From the NCBI RefSeq assembly GCF_026427715.1, contig NZ_CP107558.1:905001-969000 (forward strand): DNA of 64,000 bases. The letters run 5' to 3'. The stretch's first letter is position 1; each line of letters begins with the position of its first letter. Of this stretch, positions 36,801 through 45,913 are shown piece by piece. Source of the stretch: Methylocystis sp. MJC1 (lineage in GTDB: Bacteria; Pseudomonadota; Alphaproteobacteria; Rhizobiales; Beijerinckiaceae). Position numbers and translations under genes: made by a program. The notes beneath the pieces were generated by a model. The model was not told the DNA's origin, ran no database searches, and saw nothing but the letters and a program-made list of their open reading frames with translations.

Positions 36801-37307
36801 ATCGTTCCTCCCTCGTTGCGCACGGACTAATTCCGCGTATTTTTTCTGACCCTCTAAGCCCTCGGAAAGCTGGAGTAAGGCTATTCGGATTTCAATGCTC
36901 CATAAGGAAATCCCATATCCTTGCTCGATGCCGGCTAGAAGGGCTTCGCATTCTTCTAGTTGCCCTTTCAGCAACGTCCTTTCGAGGTCAGCCGCACGTT
37001 GCACAAACGATGTGAGCGGCGCAGCCTTTCGTCGTAGGATCGCTCCAGCCCAAGATAACTCGTGAGCAAACCCAACGGGCTGCAAGGGCGCGTGTTTTGC
37101 TAGGTCGTTTACAGTCTTCGGGTGGTGTCCGGCAAAAATGCCTTCCCGGTCTCGGTGAAGAGCCGTCAGCCATTCAACCAGTGCTGGCATATCCTTCGCA
37201 GTTATCTGCGTTCGCGCTCTCGAAATTGCGCTAATGGGATGGCCGCTGCCGCGTATGATATTTTTTGCTTGCACCAGTTGTGATGGTGCAGAACGCTTTT
37301 TGCTCAT
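33870..37307 (-). CDS. dtcA: Detocs sensor histidine kinase DtcA with large helical-repeat sensor
   Basis: 1145 aa. The first 900 residues are rich in helical, TPR-like repeats with no TM segment, so sensing is cytoplasmic. The C-terminus is a GHKL ATPase: N-box FENVRRHSG (about 1034-1042) and G-box EGGTGLIKLS (about 1100-1109). A phospho-acceptor His is not in a canonical H-box; the VRTIHHEF segment some 40-50 residues before the N-box is a candidate. Codon and base use are more A/T-rich than the C1 genes outside the island. First gene of dtcA-dtcB-dtcC. The phage signal it detects is unknown. Confidence 0.87.
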   Translation of the reverse strand: MSKKRSAPSQLVQAKNIIRGSGHPISAISRARTQITAKDMPALVEWLTALHRDREGIFAGHHPKTVNDLAKHAPLQPVGFAHELSWAGAILRRKAAPLTSFVQRAADLERTLLKGQLEECEALLAGIEQGYGISLWSIEIRIALLQLSEGLEGQKKYAELVRAQRGRNDIVAYLAHFFSRRNEPTTTSPLFNRQIEDRLSRLDTHTDLKAYLIFKLTGRPVASPEVAASVLRFETCNALVDQYETFVRVAQQLAIFGPDDIKTLLAPELAAMAAIVNDERLNRTLFVITADETWLHNSHFGDASTIDSTLIGDHNSAYSCALTDIEKDPLDFGAWISIAESSLRIARDQEASNSLLSKSVLNLSALIGNSADRDSAVVDLLRDALNFKLLSFSSTLEQLIWQEMDSSLNRTFPLAGIAFIQGRFLRPSDLSRLPSRHHCMALATMLENKFASTTSFYAEIFRANLPISVVPAHDLSTEALRDLEICRSLNESDYQTALETAEQLKPSQDPIFRLSAIRYIAHCLLMLDRTRDLTNFVGECCAKDPTLSHVLPIASCAKKLDKTIRRQLASEISVPVVLDLYSKNVDDSLDDIRAYAYEDFLFAHGIERPSEIEHIENFDTDLLIYYLRYVCIPRVMQMSSAFTGTRELEDERKNVLSILVKIDPINSNEYETELRNVARAQLIHRGVRHVEQSKIYVDVLAIKRLFEKKHKENFLRYQSLAKAGIGVDNAKIDELLKAALSGEQFPAELLQVPKDEATDLLVEMLSWLFNECTTSPEYGLDCYLSMRIRHGTLSGQMRTPLEVERVITQRAADTDEYEPNQFWLDHLSNIDPEVNFQVSTRLTRFSADYDALIGRVANELIQIQSPQKPRGLFKIEVRPVLFQFWASELSSEMSFDAFFDSCIDLFWTQVAHCMKNVRSVIDDELKPYVTAIFTDLETDIERIANGYSTTDLDRAIRIAQTGVQQALDHVKDWFQLPQPLTEPIFPIQDLIDVGLQCVRTIHHEFDPIVTRDVPPLPPFAHALVLFSDIFFIIFENVRRHSGVGSRPNVNIHITEHEDHMIIRTTSEVGASVCNQASLEKIDRIRTLIASGDYQRAVISEGGTGLIKLSKLISKGGARRMRLDFGFEGANSFYVELELAKKVIQR

Positions 37308-37761
37308 ATGATCGGTCTATGTTCGTTGGTGGAATACAGCGACGAGTGACTGGATCTTCGGCTCAAGCCCTTCCGCCCCATGCCTTGTTTTTCGTGCAGC
37401 TAAGCTTTGTTTGCGGTGTTGGCAATGCCCAAGGATCGTATGGTGAGCGGGTCGGCGCAAACGGGCAATAAAAAACTGGCTGAGTCGGGGCAGGCTCCGG
37501 TACGCAACATTGCCTTCCCATCTTGAGCTTAACTATTCGAAAAAATCCGAGAGATTTGCGCGTTACCCTCGAAGACCTATCAGGCCTATGGCGACGCGGC
37601 CCCCGCCCCCTGGGGGGCTCCTCTGGCGAAAGAATTCTTATCCCTAGTCGGTAGGCGCGGGTGAAGGACCGAGACTTTAAGAACCCACTCCGCTCCAGGA
37701 CCCTAATAAGGCGGCGTGTTTTGCAGGCGAGTCGGAGTGGCGTCTGCGTAGGAGGCGCGTC
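37308..37761. other. Non-coding island right end
   Basis: This gap upstream of dtcA must contain the Detocs promoter. Open frames here are low-complexity or antisense-like and have no family features. A G/C hairpin (CCCCCTGGGGGG) lies near 37605. Arm-like motifs and attR follow. Confidence 0.5.
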
Positions 37762-37798
37762 GCTTCCCATACGCTTCCCAAACTCATTTTTGGGAAGC
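37762..37798. promoter_or_regulatory. Right cluster of GCTTCCCA motifs (candidate arm sites)
   Basis: Two direct copies at 37762-37769 and 37773-37780 with an 11-bp period, then one inverted copy TGGGAAGC at 37791-37798. The order mirrors the left cluster, so after excision the six sites would flank the rejoined att symmetrically. Confidence 0.65.
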
Positions 37799-37837
37799 AT
37801 CCCCTAGGGCGGTTTTATCGCAACCTTTTGATTTTAG

Positions 37838-37913
<76 letters not shown>

Positions 37914-38025
37914 GTCCGGCGGGCTGACGCCCTCGGAACGAGGGTGCGAATAACAAATGCCCGCGCCCCTGTCCAGCGTCGTCTTGCGTCCGCCGTCAAA
38001 TTTCTGTCGTCTGCGCTCTTATCCC

Positions 38026-38571
38026 CTATTTTTGCGCCGGCCAGCCATGGATGGCGCGCGCCTTGGTGACGAGATCGGCCCAGGGACCCTTATAGGCGTT
38101 GCCGGCCTCCGCCGTCGCCGCCGATTGCTTCTGCACGCAAACGTCCTTGGCCGAGGCCGATTTGGGGCCCTCCACGAAGAAATAGATGACGTTCAGCTTC
38201 AGCGCGGAATAATGCTGGTCGAGCACCGTGCCGCGCTTCAGCACATTCACGCCCCAGACCGTATTTTTGCGTTCCGCCGGGGCGACGCCAGGCTTGAAGC
38301 CATAGCCATAGTCGCCTTCGCCTTTCACAAGGTCGAAGCGCACATAGCAAAGCTCGCCCTTGGGCGGGGCCGGCTGGAATACCAGCTCGCGCGTGACGAT
38401 GGAGTCCTGATTATTGTAACGCACGGCCGTATCGACCGTGAAATGCCAGACATCGACCTTGTCGAACTGCCGCAGAAGCTCCCCCTCGTCCTTGTCCTGC
38501 GCGGCCACGGCGGAGCCGGCGACCATCAGAGCGGCGGCGATAATAAGGCTGCGAAAAACAGAAACGCCCAT
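38026..38571 (-). CDS. Exported protein of unknown function
   Basis: 181 aa from the ATG at 38571, which has GGAGGGG 8 bp upstream; additional upstream codons are dismissed. A classic signal peptide is present (SVFRSLIIAAALMVAGSAVA, cleavage after VAA). The mature part has mixed beta-type sequence with two Cys (LCYVRF and KDVCVQK) that could form a disulfide in the periplasm. No family recognised. It is the first core gene right of the tRNA. Confidence 0.8.
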   Translation of the reverse strand: MGVSVFRSLIIAAALMVAGSAVAAQDKDEGELLRQFDKVDVWHFTVDTAVRYNNQDSIVTRELVFQPAPPKGELCYVRFDLVKGEGDYGYGFKPGVAPAERKNTVWGVNVLKRGTVLDQHYSALKLNVIYFFVEGPKSASAKDVCVQKQSAATAEAGNAYKGPWADLVTKARAIHGWPAQK

Positions 38572-38726
38572 TTTTTGATCCCCTCCAGGCGCTGCGAAAC
38601 GCGCTTCTTGGCAGGTGGGAAGCGTCGCTTGCGCCTGCAAGCCCTGCAATCATGCGTCCCGGAGCCTGCTGCGCGGGATTGAGGCGCCGTCTCCGGGGCG
38701 CCATGGATTTGGGCGATTTGCGGTAG

Positions 38727-39806
<1,080 letters not shown>

Positions 39807-39812
39807 GGCGCG

Positions 39813-40838
39813 TCAATGGGGGCGTGAGGCGCGCCCCCATAGAAAGGCCCCCGTCAGCAATCCCAGCCCCGCCATGACGGCGCCGCCGCGCAAATGCGCC
39901 GGATCGACCGCCATGACGTGATCCTTTGCCCTTTGCGTAAAGCGCCCGCGCGGACCATGGTCGCGATGGTCGGGGCCGATGAGCTCGTCCGGGTCACCCG
40001 GTAAAACCGGGTCGCTGGAGATCTGCTTCTCGTAAGCGTTCCAGGCGAGATAGTGGTCGAGAAAGCCCGGCGCGACCATCTGCCCGATAATGCTCTGCAC
40101 CGTCGGCGCGCCGAGCCACAATTCGCGTGGCGCACGCCGGGCGTGCGCGGCCTCGACAATCGCCTGTGCGATGGCTTCCGGTTCATAGACGCTCCCGATC
40201 GGCTGGTGCCGATTTGGAAAATGCGTGTGCGACCAATCGAACTGCGGCGTATTCACGCCGGGAAGCTGCGCCATGGTCAGGCGGATGTTGCTGCGATCGT
40301 GAATAAGCTCGGCGCGCAGCGAATCGGTAAAGCCGCGGATGGCGAATTTGGCGGCGCAATAGGCCGATTGCAGCGGGATGGCGCGATAGGAGAGGGCAGA
40401 GCCGATCTGAATGATGTGGCCCTGGTCGCGCTGGCGCATGTGGCGCAGCGCCGCGAGCGTCCCGTGAACGTAGCCGAGAAAGGTCGCCTCCATCACGCGC
40501 CGATATTCTTCGGGGGTGATCGCATCGACGGGGGCGACAACCGTTTCCATGGCGTCATTCACCCAGACGTGAATATGGCCCCAGCGCGCGACGACTGCTT
40601 CCGCCGCGGCGAAGACGTCGTCGGCTTTGGCGACATCCGCCAGAAGCTCGAAGGGCTGGCCGCCCGCATGGGCGACGTCGTGAAAGGCGCCGTCCAGGCC
40701 TTCCGGGCTTCGCGCAAGCAGCGCCACACGGTAGCCGCAGCGCGCGAAGGCGACGGCCACTGCGCGGCCGATTCCGGCCGAGGCGCCGGTGACGACGACG
40801 ACGGGCGCTTCCCCATCTGGGGCAGAATTTCTCGACAT
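39813..40838 (-). CDS. Short-chain dehydrogenase/reductase with C-terminal extension
   Basis: 341 aa. N-terminal Rossmann TGASAGIGRAVAVAF, NDAMETV in place of NNAG, and catalytic Ser-Tyr-Lys (SALSYRA, YCAAKFA). About 80 residues beyond the SDR core end with a hydrophobic segment (GGAVMAGLGLLTGAFLWG), probably a membrane anchor. Start is the ATG at 40838 with GAGAGAGG upstream; the 50 codons before it are Arg/Pro-rich noise. It converges with mdh; the two stops are a few bases apart. Substrate unknown. Confidence 0.88.
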   Translation of the reverse strand: MSRNSAPDGEAPVVVVTGASAGIGRAVAVAFARCGYRVALLARSPEGLDGAFHDVAHAGGQPFELLADVAKADDVFAAAEAVVARWGHIHVWVNDAMETVVAPVDAITPEEYRRVMEATFLGYVHGTLAALRHMRQRDQGHIIQIGSALSYRAIPLQSAYCAAKFAIRGFTDSLRAELIHDRSNIRLTMAQLPGVNTPQFDWSHTHFPNRHQPIGSVYEPEAIAQAIVEAAHARRAPRELWLGAPTVQSIIGQMVAPGFLDHYLAWNAYEKQISSDPVLPGDPDELIGPDHRDHGPRGRFTQRAKDHVMAVDPAHLRGGAVMAGLGLLTGAFLWGRASRPH

Positions 40839-40923
40839 GCGGGCCTCTCTCTTCAGCCGCCCGTGGCTGACATTTGAGACGCGCGCCGCGCCCGGCAACC
40901 GGCGCGGCGCTTTTTCGGCGCGC

Positions 40924-42195
40924 CTACCGCTCTTCCGATGTTTCCGCCTCCTGCTCGGCGGCGCGGGCCTCGGCGCGTTTGGGGCCATAGGGCGCGAGCG
41001 GCACCTTGAGGCAGACGCTTTGCGCCGGCAGCACCTCGCGCCAGTCCTTGATAAGCTGCTTATAGGCTTTTCCGACCGCTCTGGGCCGGCGGTTGAGATC
41101 GTAGAGACCGAGCGGATTCACCCTGCCGCGCGCTTCGCGCAAGGCGATGTCCCAGTCGATCTGATCGATCAGCGAATACCAGGTGAAGCCGACGATCGGC
41201 ATGCCGGAGTTTCTTACGCGCAGCACATTCGCCCATTCCTTGCGAAGCCAGCGCACGGCCTCGTCGCCGCGCGGACCTTCGGCGGTGTTCGTCTCGGTAT
41301 GCATCACCGGCAGGCCGTAGCGCTCGTAATATTGGCGCGTGATCTCATTGTAGCCGAAGATCTCGCCGGAGGAGGCGGTCTTGCCGTCCTTCGTCACGGT
41401 GTGCTCGTTGCGCCAGTAGTAGTCATTGCCCATGATGCAATGACTCTTGAGATGCTCGCGCATGAAGAAATCGTATTCGTCGACGCTCATTCCGTTATCC
41501 ATCAGGAAACGGAACATCTCCGAGTTGACGCGCCGGCCATAGTTGAGATCGAGCGAGAGAAAACGTCGCTCGTTGAGCCGCTCGGCGTGATCGAGCGATG
41601 CCGGATTTTCCGCATGGAAATATTCGGTCGATTCGCTCTGGATGAAAATCGCGTCCGGCCGCACGGCGAGAATTGCGTGCATGGCGAGCACATTGGCTTT
41701 CACAATGTGCTTGAGCGCCGTGACGAAACCGCGATCGGTCGTGAGCTGCTCGTTCCACCAGCCATAGGCGGCGGAATAGGTCGCGCAGACGAACATCTCA
41801 TTGACGGGCGTATAGAGCTGCACGGCGGGGAAGCGCTGCGCGAAGGCGCGGGCGTAGCAGGCGAAGAGCTCGGGGAAGTCGGGGTTCTGGAAATTGCCGA
41901 TCCAATTCGGCACGCCGAAATGGCAGAGATCGGTGATCGGAATCAAACCACGTTTCTCGAGATCGCCGAAGGTCAGATCGGCGAAGTTCCAGTCGTAGCG
42001 ATCAGGTCCCAGCCAGGTGATATGCAGCGGCACGCCGTAGCGCAGCGTTTTCACGCCGAGATCCTGGGTGAGATCGAAATCCTCCCGCCAGCGGCGGTAA
42101 TGGCCGCAGATTTCCATCTCGTCGATTCGCTTGCGGCCGCCCGCGATTGTCGGGCTGCTATTTTCGATTCCCGTGCTGAACATGAAATGCGTCAT
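40924..42195 (-). CDS. GH-A clan glycoside hydrolase (beta-glucosidase/GH1-like)
   Basis: 423-aa TIM-barrel protein. The acid/base Glu is in LYTPVNEMFV (in place of TxNEP) and the nucleophile Glu in VMHTETNTAEG; the GFTWYSLIDQIDWD segment is typical of GH1 strand 8. No signal peptide, so cytoplasmic. The C-terminus is a charged Ala/Glu tail (RAEARAAEQEAETSEER). Such proteins often sit beside SDRs, as here. Substrate is not evident. Confidence 0.85.
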   Translation of the reverse strand: MTHFMFSTGIENSSPTIAGGRKRIDEMEICGHYRRWREDFDLTQDLGVKTLRYGVPLHITWLGPDRYDWNFADLTFGDLEKRGLIPITDLCHFGVPNWIGNFQNPDFPELFACYARAFAQRFPAVQLYTPVNEMFVCATYSAAYGWWNEQLTTDRGFVTALKHIVKANVLAMHAILAVRPDAIFIQSESTEYFHAENPASLDHAERLNERRFLSLDLNYGRRVNSEMFRFLMDNGMSVDEYDFFMREHLKSHCIMGNDYYWRNEHTVTKDGKTASSGEIFGYNEITRQYYERYGLPVMHTETNTAEGPRGDEAVRWLRKEWANVLRVRNSGMPIVGFTWYSLIDQIDWDIALREARGRVNPLGLYDLNRRPRAVGKAYKQLIKDWREVLPAQSVCLKVPLAPYGPKRAEARAAEQEAETSEER

Positions 42196-42260
42196 CGCGC
42201 GCCTCGCCGACCGCCGCCCTGACGATTAGCTAAGGGTGCCGTCGCGGATGAACAGCCGTG

Positions 42261-42299
42261 ACAAAACAGGAAAACCCCGGCGCCGGAGGCGACGGGGTT
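42261..42299 (-). terminator. Intrinsic-type terminator after rpmB
   Basis: On the minus strand AACCCCG pairs with CGGGGTT (stem arms 42293-42299 and 42273-42279) and is followed by TTTTCCTGTTTTGT. It lies between rpmB and the glycosidase gene. Confidence 0.6.
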
Positions 42300-42301
42300 G
42301 C

Positions 42302-42352
42302 ATCGCGAGCGGTCAGGCTCGCAATATTGGAGCGAGCCTGACCGCTCGCGAT
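42302..42352. repeat. 21-bp perfect inverted repeat with 9-nt loop
   Basis: Arms 42302-42322 and 42332-42352 are exactly complementary, with loop AATATTGGA. A short T-run (TCTTTT) follows on the plus strand. It is much longer than needed for a terminator and sits 17 bp from the rpmB stop. Confidence 0.8.
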
Positions 42353-42368
42353 CCGTCTTTTAAGAAGA

Positions 42369-42665
42369 TCAGGCCGTAGCGGCGGCGGCCTGCTTCTTCG
42401 CGATCTCGCGCTTGAGCACGCGGGCGCCCTGCGACAATTCCTCGTCGCGCGCCTTCGCCAGGAAGGCGTCGAGGCCGCCGCGATGCTCGACCGACCGCAG
42501 CGCCGCGGCCGAGATGCGCATGCGCACCGAGCGGGCGAGAATGTCGGAGGCGAGCGTCACATTGACGAGATTGGGCAGGAAACGCGTGCGCGTCTTGCGA
42601 TTGGAGTGGCTGACGAGATTGCCCGTCTGCACGCCCTTGCCGGTCAGCTCGCAACGCCGGGACAT
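42369..42665 (-). CDS. rpmB: 50S ribosomal protein L28
   Basis: 98 aa; structural protein of the large subunit. It starts [16 protein letters not shown] and has the [13 protein letters not shown] segment. The N-terminal zinc-finger cysteines of some L28 proteins are absent except Cys5, as usual in alphaproteobacteria. Single gene with its own promoter upstream and terminator hairpins downstream. Confidence 0.97.
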   Translation of the reverse strand: MSRRCELTGKGVQTGNLVSHSNRKTRTRFLPNLVNVTLASDILARSVRMRISAAALRSVEHRGGLDAFLAKARDEELSQGARVLKREIAKKQAAAATA

Positions 42666-42791
42666 GGAACTTCCTTTCGAACCGTTTCAGTGCTTCCAAA
42701 CGCCGAGAAGGGCCCGAGGCCCAATTTCCGCCGGCGATGGGGAAAAACGACAAAAAAGCTCGCTGCTCTCGCGCCGAGCCTGGTCAGAGAC

Positions 42792-42821
42792 CTTATAAGA
42801 GCAAAGCCCGCCGAGCGTCAA
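42792..42821 (-). promoter_or_regulatory. Sigma70-type promoter for rpmB
   Basis: On the minus strand TTGACG (42816-42821) is followed after 18 bp by TATAAG (42792-42797). Transcription would start near 42785, leaving a leader of about 120 nt before rpmB. Confidence 0.6.
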
Positions 42822-43061
42822 CCGGGCCAAATGAATTGGTTTGCGGCAGCGCACGTCGCGTCCCGCTGCGCCGCACTCGCCTCTGGACATTGGCCTCGTT
42901 CTGGGCTCTAAGCCTGTCGTCGCTCCGGGCGGGACCAGGCGCGCCCGCGTTTATCACGCCCGGATTAAACTTAAGAAATCGACAGCGCCAGAGCCTGTCC
43001 TCCCGTCACGTCCGTCTCGCCAGGGCGTCGGGCCAGACTGACAAAGGTTGGGGATCTTCCG
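42822..43061. other. Divergent intergenic region between rpmB and mtdB
   Basis: The whole rpmB-mtdB gap is about 400 bp with no gene. This half should contain the mtdB promoter; I see no clear -35/-10 pair. A G-rich ribosome site (GGTTGGGGA) precedes the mtdB ATG. Confidence 0.5.
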
Positions 43062-43952
43062 ATGGCCAAAGCAATTCTGCATATGCTTAGCACTTTGAAG
43101 CATATGAGTCCTTTCGACGTGAACATGGCCCTCGACGCCGGCTATGACGCGGCCATTCCCTATACTAATGTCACCCTCGACGAAGTCACCGCGCTGGTGC
43201 AGGACGCCATGTTCTCCCGCGCCCCCTCCGCCGCGCTGAAGACGGGCATTTTCTTCGCCGGCCGCGACGCGGTTCTCGCGCTCGACATGCTGGAAGCGGC
43301 CAAGAAGGCGCTGCTCAAGCCCTTCGAAATCTCGCTCTTCGCCGACCCCTATGGCTCCTTCACCACCGCCGGCGCGATGGTCGCCTGCACCGAGAAGGTG
43401 CTGAAGGAGAAGAAGCAACGCGACCTCAAGGGCGCCAAGATCGTGATCTACGGCGCGACCGGCGTCGTCGGCTACTCCTCGGCTGTGATCGCGGCGCTCG
43501 AAGGCGCCGAGGTGACGATCGTCGGCTACAGCGGCCTCGAGCGCGTCACGGTCCAGGCCGAGGAGATGAACAAGCGCTTCAACATCAAGGTGGCCCCTGC
43601 CGACGGCAGCAACCAGGACCTCGTGCGCGCCCTGTTGCTCGATCATGAGATCGCGCTCTGCTGCGCCCGCGCCGGCGTTCAGGTGCTCTCGAAGCAAGAC
43701 CTCTCCGCGGCCAGCAACCTGCTCATCGCCGCCGACGTCAACGCCGTGCCGCCGCTCGGCGTCGAGGGCCTGGGCCTGCACGACAATGGCGTCGTGATCT
43801 CGGAGCATGGCGCGCTCGGCATCGGCGCGCTCGCCATCGGCAATGTGAAATACGGCGCCGAATCGGGCCTCTTCAAGCAGATGGTCACCTCCGACAAGCC
43901 CCTCTGCCTCGATTTCCGCCACGCTTTCGCGCTGGCTCGTGAGCTCGTTTAA
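43062..43952 (+). CDS. mtdB: NAD(P)-dependent methylene-tetrahydromethanopterin dehydrogenase
   Basis: 296 aa. It oxidises methylene-H4MPT to methenyl-H4MPT in the formaldehyde oxidation pathway of aerobic methylotrophs. N-terminal KAILHMLSTLKHMSPFDVNM and the Rossmann segment IVIYGATGVVGYSSAV are characteristic, as is DVNAVPPLGVEG. It lies directly upstream of fae, the enzyme that makes its substrate, with a hairpin (44012-44035) between them that may dampen read-through so that fae can be expressed separately. Confidence 0.95.
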   Translation: MAKAILHMLSTLKHMSPFDVNMALDAGYDAAIPYTNVTLDEVTALVQDAMFSRAPSAALKTGIFFAGRDAVLALDMLEAAKKALLKPFEISLFADPYGSFTTAGAMVACTEKVLKEKKQRDLKGAKIVIYGATGVVGYSSAVIAALEGAEVTIVGYSGLERVTVQAEEMNKRFNIKVAPADGSNQDLVRALLLDHEIALCCARAGVQVLSKQDLSAASNLLIAADVNAVPPLGVEGLGLHDNGVVISEHGALGIGALAIGNVKYGAESGLFKQMVTSDKPLCLDFRHAFALARELV

Positions 43953-44011
43953 CATGCCGTGCGTCCGCGGATTTTCCGCCTTGGCAAGGACGCGCGAAAC
44001 TGATTGAGTGC

Positions 44012-44035
44012 GCGCCGCGGAAGGGCCCGCGGCGC
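44012..44035. other. GC hairpin between mtdB and fae
   Basis: GCGCCGCGG and CCGCGGCGC form a 9-bp stem with a 6-nt loop, followed by TTCTC. No long T-run, so attenuation or mRNA stabilisation is as likely as termination. Confidence 0.5.
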
Positions 44036-44126
44036 TTCTCAAGGCCGGCGCAATTTTGCGCACGGCCCCTTCCCGAAACGCCTGCCGTTTAGGCAGGGCG
44101 TAGGTTTCTTCGAAAGGAAACGGACA

Positions 44127-44636
44127 ATGGCCAAGATCACCAAGATGCTGGTCGGCGAGTCGCTCGTCGGCGAGGGTAACGAAGTCGCTCACATCGACCT
44201 CATCATGGGTCCGCGCGGTTCGGCCGCCGAGCTCGCTTTCGCGAACGCTCTCGTCAACAACAAGGACGGCTTCACGACCCTTCTCGCGGTTGTTGCGCCG
44301 AACCTGCTCTGCAAGCCCAACACGATCCTCTTCAACAAGGTCACCATCAAGGGCGCCAAGCAGGCCGTCCAGATGTTCGGCCCGGCTCAGCACGGCGTCG
44401 CCAAGGCAGTCGCCGACTCCGTCGCCGAGGGCGTGATCCCGGTCGACGAAGCTGACGACCTCTTCATCTCCGTCGGCGTGTTCATCCACTGGGACGCCAA
44501 CGACGACAAGAAGATCCAGGACTATAACTACCAGGCCACCAAGGAAGCCATCGCCCGCGCCGTCGCCGGGGAGCCGAAGGCTGCCGAAGTCGTCGCCAAG
44601 CGCAACGACGCCAAGCACCCCTTCGCTCCGAACTGA
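44127..44636 (+). CDS. fae: Formaldehyde-activating enzyme
   Basis: 169 aa. It condenses formaldehyde with tetrahydromethanopterin to methylene-H4MPT and is among the most abundant proteins of methylotrophs. Sequence [20 protein letters not shown] with the catalytic His in [12 protein letters not shown], and [17 protein letters not shown], is diagnostic. The ATG at 44127 has AAAGGAAA upstream; the open frame before it is non-coding. Codon use is strongly biased to C-ending codons, as expected for a highly expressed gene. A strong terminator follows. Confidence 0.97.
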   Translation: MAKITKMLVGESLVGEGNEVAHIDLIMGPRGSAAELAFANALVNNKDGFTTLLAVVAPNLLCKPNTILFNKVTIKGAKQAVQMFGPAQHGVAKAVADSVAEGVIPVDEADDLFISVGVFIHWDANDDKKIQDYNYQATKEAIARAVAGEPKAAEVVAKRNDAKHPFAPN

Positions 44637-44660
44637 GTTCGGGCCTAGGCTTGGAATTGG

Positions 44661-44688
44661 AGGGGAGCCGATGGGCTCCCCTTTTTTG
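44661..44688 (+). terminator. Intrinsic terminator after fae
   Basis: AGGGGAGCC and GGCTCCCCT form a 9-bp stem with a 4-nt loop, followed by six T. It starts 25 bp after the fae stop. Confidence 0.9.
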
Positions 44689-44757
44689 TTGTATGGAGCC
44701 GTGGCGTAGTGGATGCCGGGCGTATGGGCGCCCTCCATCCTCCGCAAGGCATTAAAC

Positions 44758-45786
44758 ATGACCGCGATCATCGGCTGGGACATTGGCGGCGCCCATGTGA
44801 AGGCGGCGCGCGCGGAGAATGGGCGGCTCGTCGCCGTAACGCAGCGCGCCTGTGCGCCGCATCTCGGGCTCGCGAATCTCGAGGCGCCGATCCGCGAGAC
44901 GCTGAAAGAACTGGGGCAGGCGACGCATCATCGTGTGACGATGACCGCCGAGCTCTCGGACGCTTTCGAGGACCGTATGAGCGGCGTCGTTTCAGTGGCG
45001 GCGATTGCGGCGCGAGAGATCGGTGGCGATGCGCTCTTCTACGCCGGAGCGCGCGGCTTCGTTGCGCGCCAGCAAATTCGCGTTGCGGCGGAAGCCGTCG
45101 CCTCGGCCAATTGGCGAGCCAGTGCGGAGCTTGTCGCGCAAAATTGCGCCGAATCGCTTTTTATCGACATGGGCTCGACAACGACCGACCTTGTCCCGAT
45201 TCGTGGCGGGCGCGTCTGCGCTCAGGGCGCTACCGACGCCGAGCGGCTCATGAGCGGCGAGCTGTCTTATGCAGGGTTCTCGCGCGGCGCGCCCCAGGCC
45301 TACGCCACGCGCGCGCCGATCAGTGGCCAATGGACGCCGCTCGTTAATGAAGCCTTCGCCTCGATGGCTGACGTCCGCCGTATCCTCGACGATCTCCCGG
45401 AAGGAGACTGCGGCGCAGATTTGTCGCCGACAGCGGATGGCAGGCCCAAGACAGTCGCGGCGTCTCATGCGCGCCTCGCGCGTCTTGTCGGTCTCGACGC
45501 GGGGCAGCTTACGCAATTACAAGGGCGCGCGCTTGCAGCGTATTTCTCACGCGCGCAGATGCGCGCCATAGAGGATCAGATCGCTCTGCTTGCGTCCCGC
45601 GAAGCCGTCGCGCCCGACGCGCCCTTCATCGGCGCCGGCGTCGGCCGCGCGCTTGTTGCGCGTCTCGCACAGGCGCAGGGTCGCGCCTATCTGGATTTCG
45701 CCGACTACATCGCAGCGCCAGACGAGCTGCGCGCGGCGGCAGCCAATTGCGCGCCGGCGGCGGCGCTGGCGCTGCTTGCAGTTTAA
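44758..45786 (+). CDS. H4MPT-pathway hydantoinase/oxoprolinase-like protein (COG1548 type)
   Basis: 342 aa with an ASKHA-type fold: IIGWDIGGAHVKAA at the N-terminus (phosphate-1-like), FIDMGSTTTDLVPI (phosphate-2) and IGAGVGRALVARLA. Proteins of this type occur only beside methanopterin genes in methanogens and methylotrophs and are thought to act in cofactor biosynthesis, but the reaction is not settled. The ATG at 44758 is chosen; the 15 codons before it cover the leader. It converges on the DUF447 gene across a palindromic repeat. Confidence 0.85.
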   Translation: MTAIIGWDIGGAHVKAARAENGRLVAVTQRACAPHLGLANLEAPIRETLKELGQATHHRVTMTAELSDAFEDRMSGVVSVAAIAAREIGGDALFYAGARGFVARQQIRVAAEAVASANWRASAELVAQNCAESLFIDMGSTTTDLVPIRGGRVCAQGATDAERLMSGELSYAGFSRGAPQAYATRAPISGQWTPLVNEAFASMADVRRILDDLPEGDCGADLSPTADGRPKTVAASHARLARLVGLDAGQLTQLQGRALAAYFSRAQMRAIEDQIALLASREAVAPDAPFIGAGVGRALVARLAQAQGRAYLDFADYIAAPDELRAAAANCAPAAALALLAV

Positions 45787-45796
45787 TACGCGACCG

Positions 45797-45913
45797 CCCC
45801 CTCCCCAGCCCTCCCCCGCTTCGCGGGAGAGGGAGCAGGCTAAGGCCTTCATCGAGACTGCTGATCGTGAGCGCCTCCTCTCCCGCGTCAGCGGGGGAGG
45901 GTTGGGGAGGGGG
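45797..45913. repeat. 117-bp palindromic element with 23-bp terminal inverted repeats
   Basis: Termini 45797-45819 and 45891-45913 are inverted repeats matching at 22 of 23 positions. Inside is a smaller hairpin (CCCGCTTCGCGGG). Its right end contributes the last codons and stop of the DUF447 gene. Confidence 0.75.

Noticed and set aside
37363..37800. 145-codon minus-strand frame at the island right end
   Set aside because: Arg/Pro-rich, crosses the arm-like motifs and has no family features.
40789..42222. 477-codon plus-strand open frame
   Set aside because: Antisense of the glycosidase gene with no family-like features.
42954..44783. 609-codon minus-strand open frame
   Set aside because: It is the antisense of mtdB and fae, both clear families; high GC keeps the opposite strand open.
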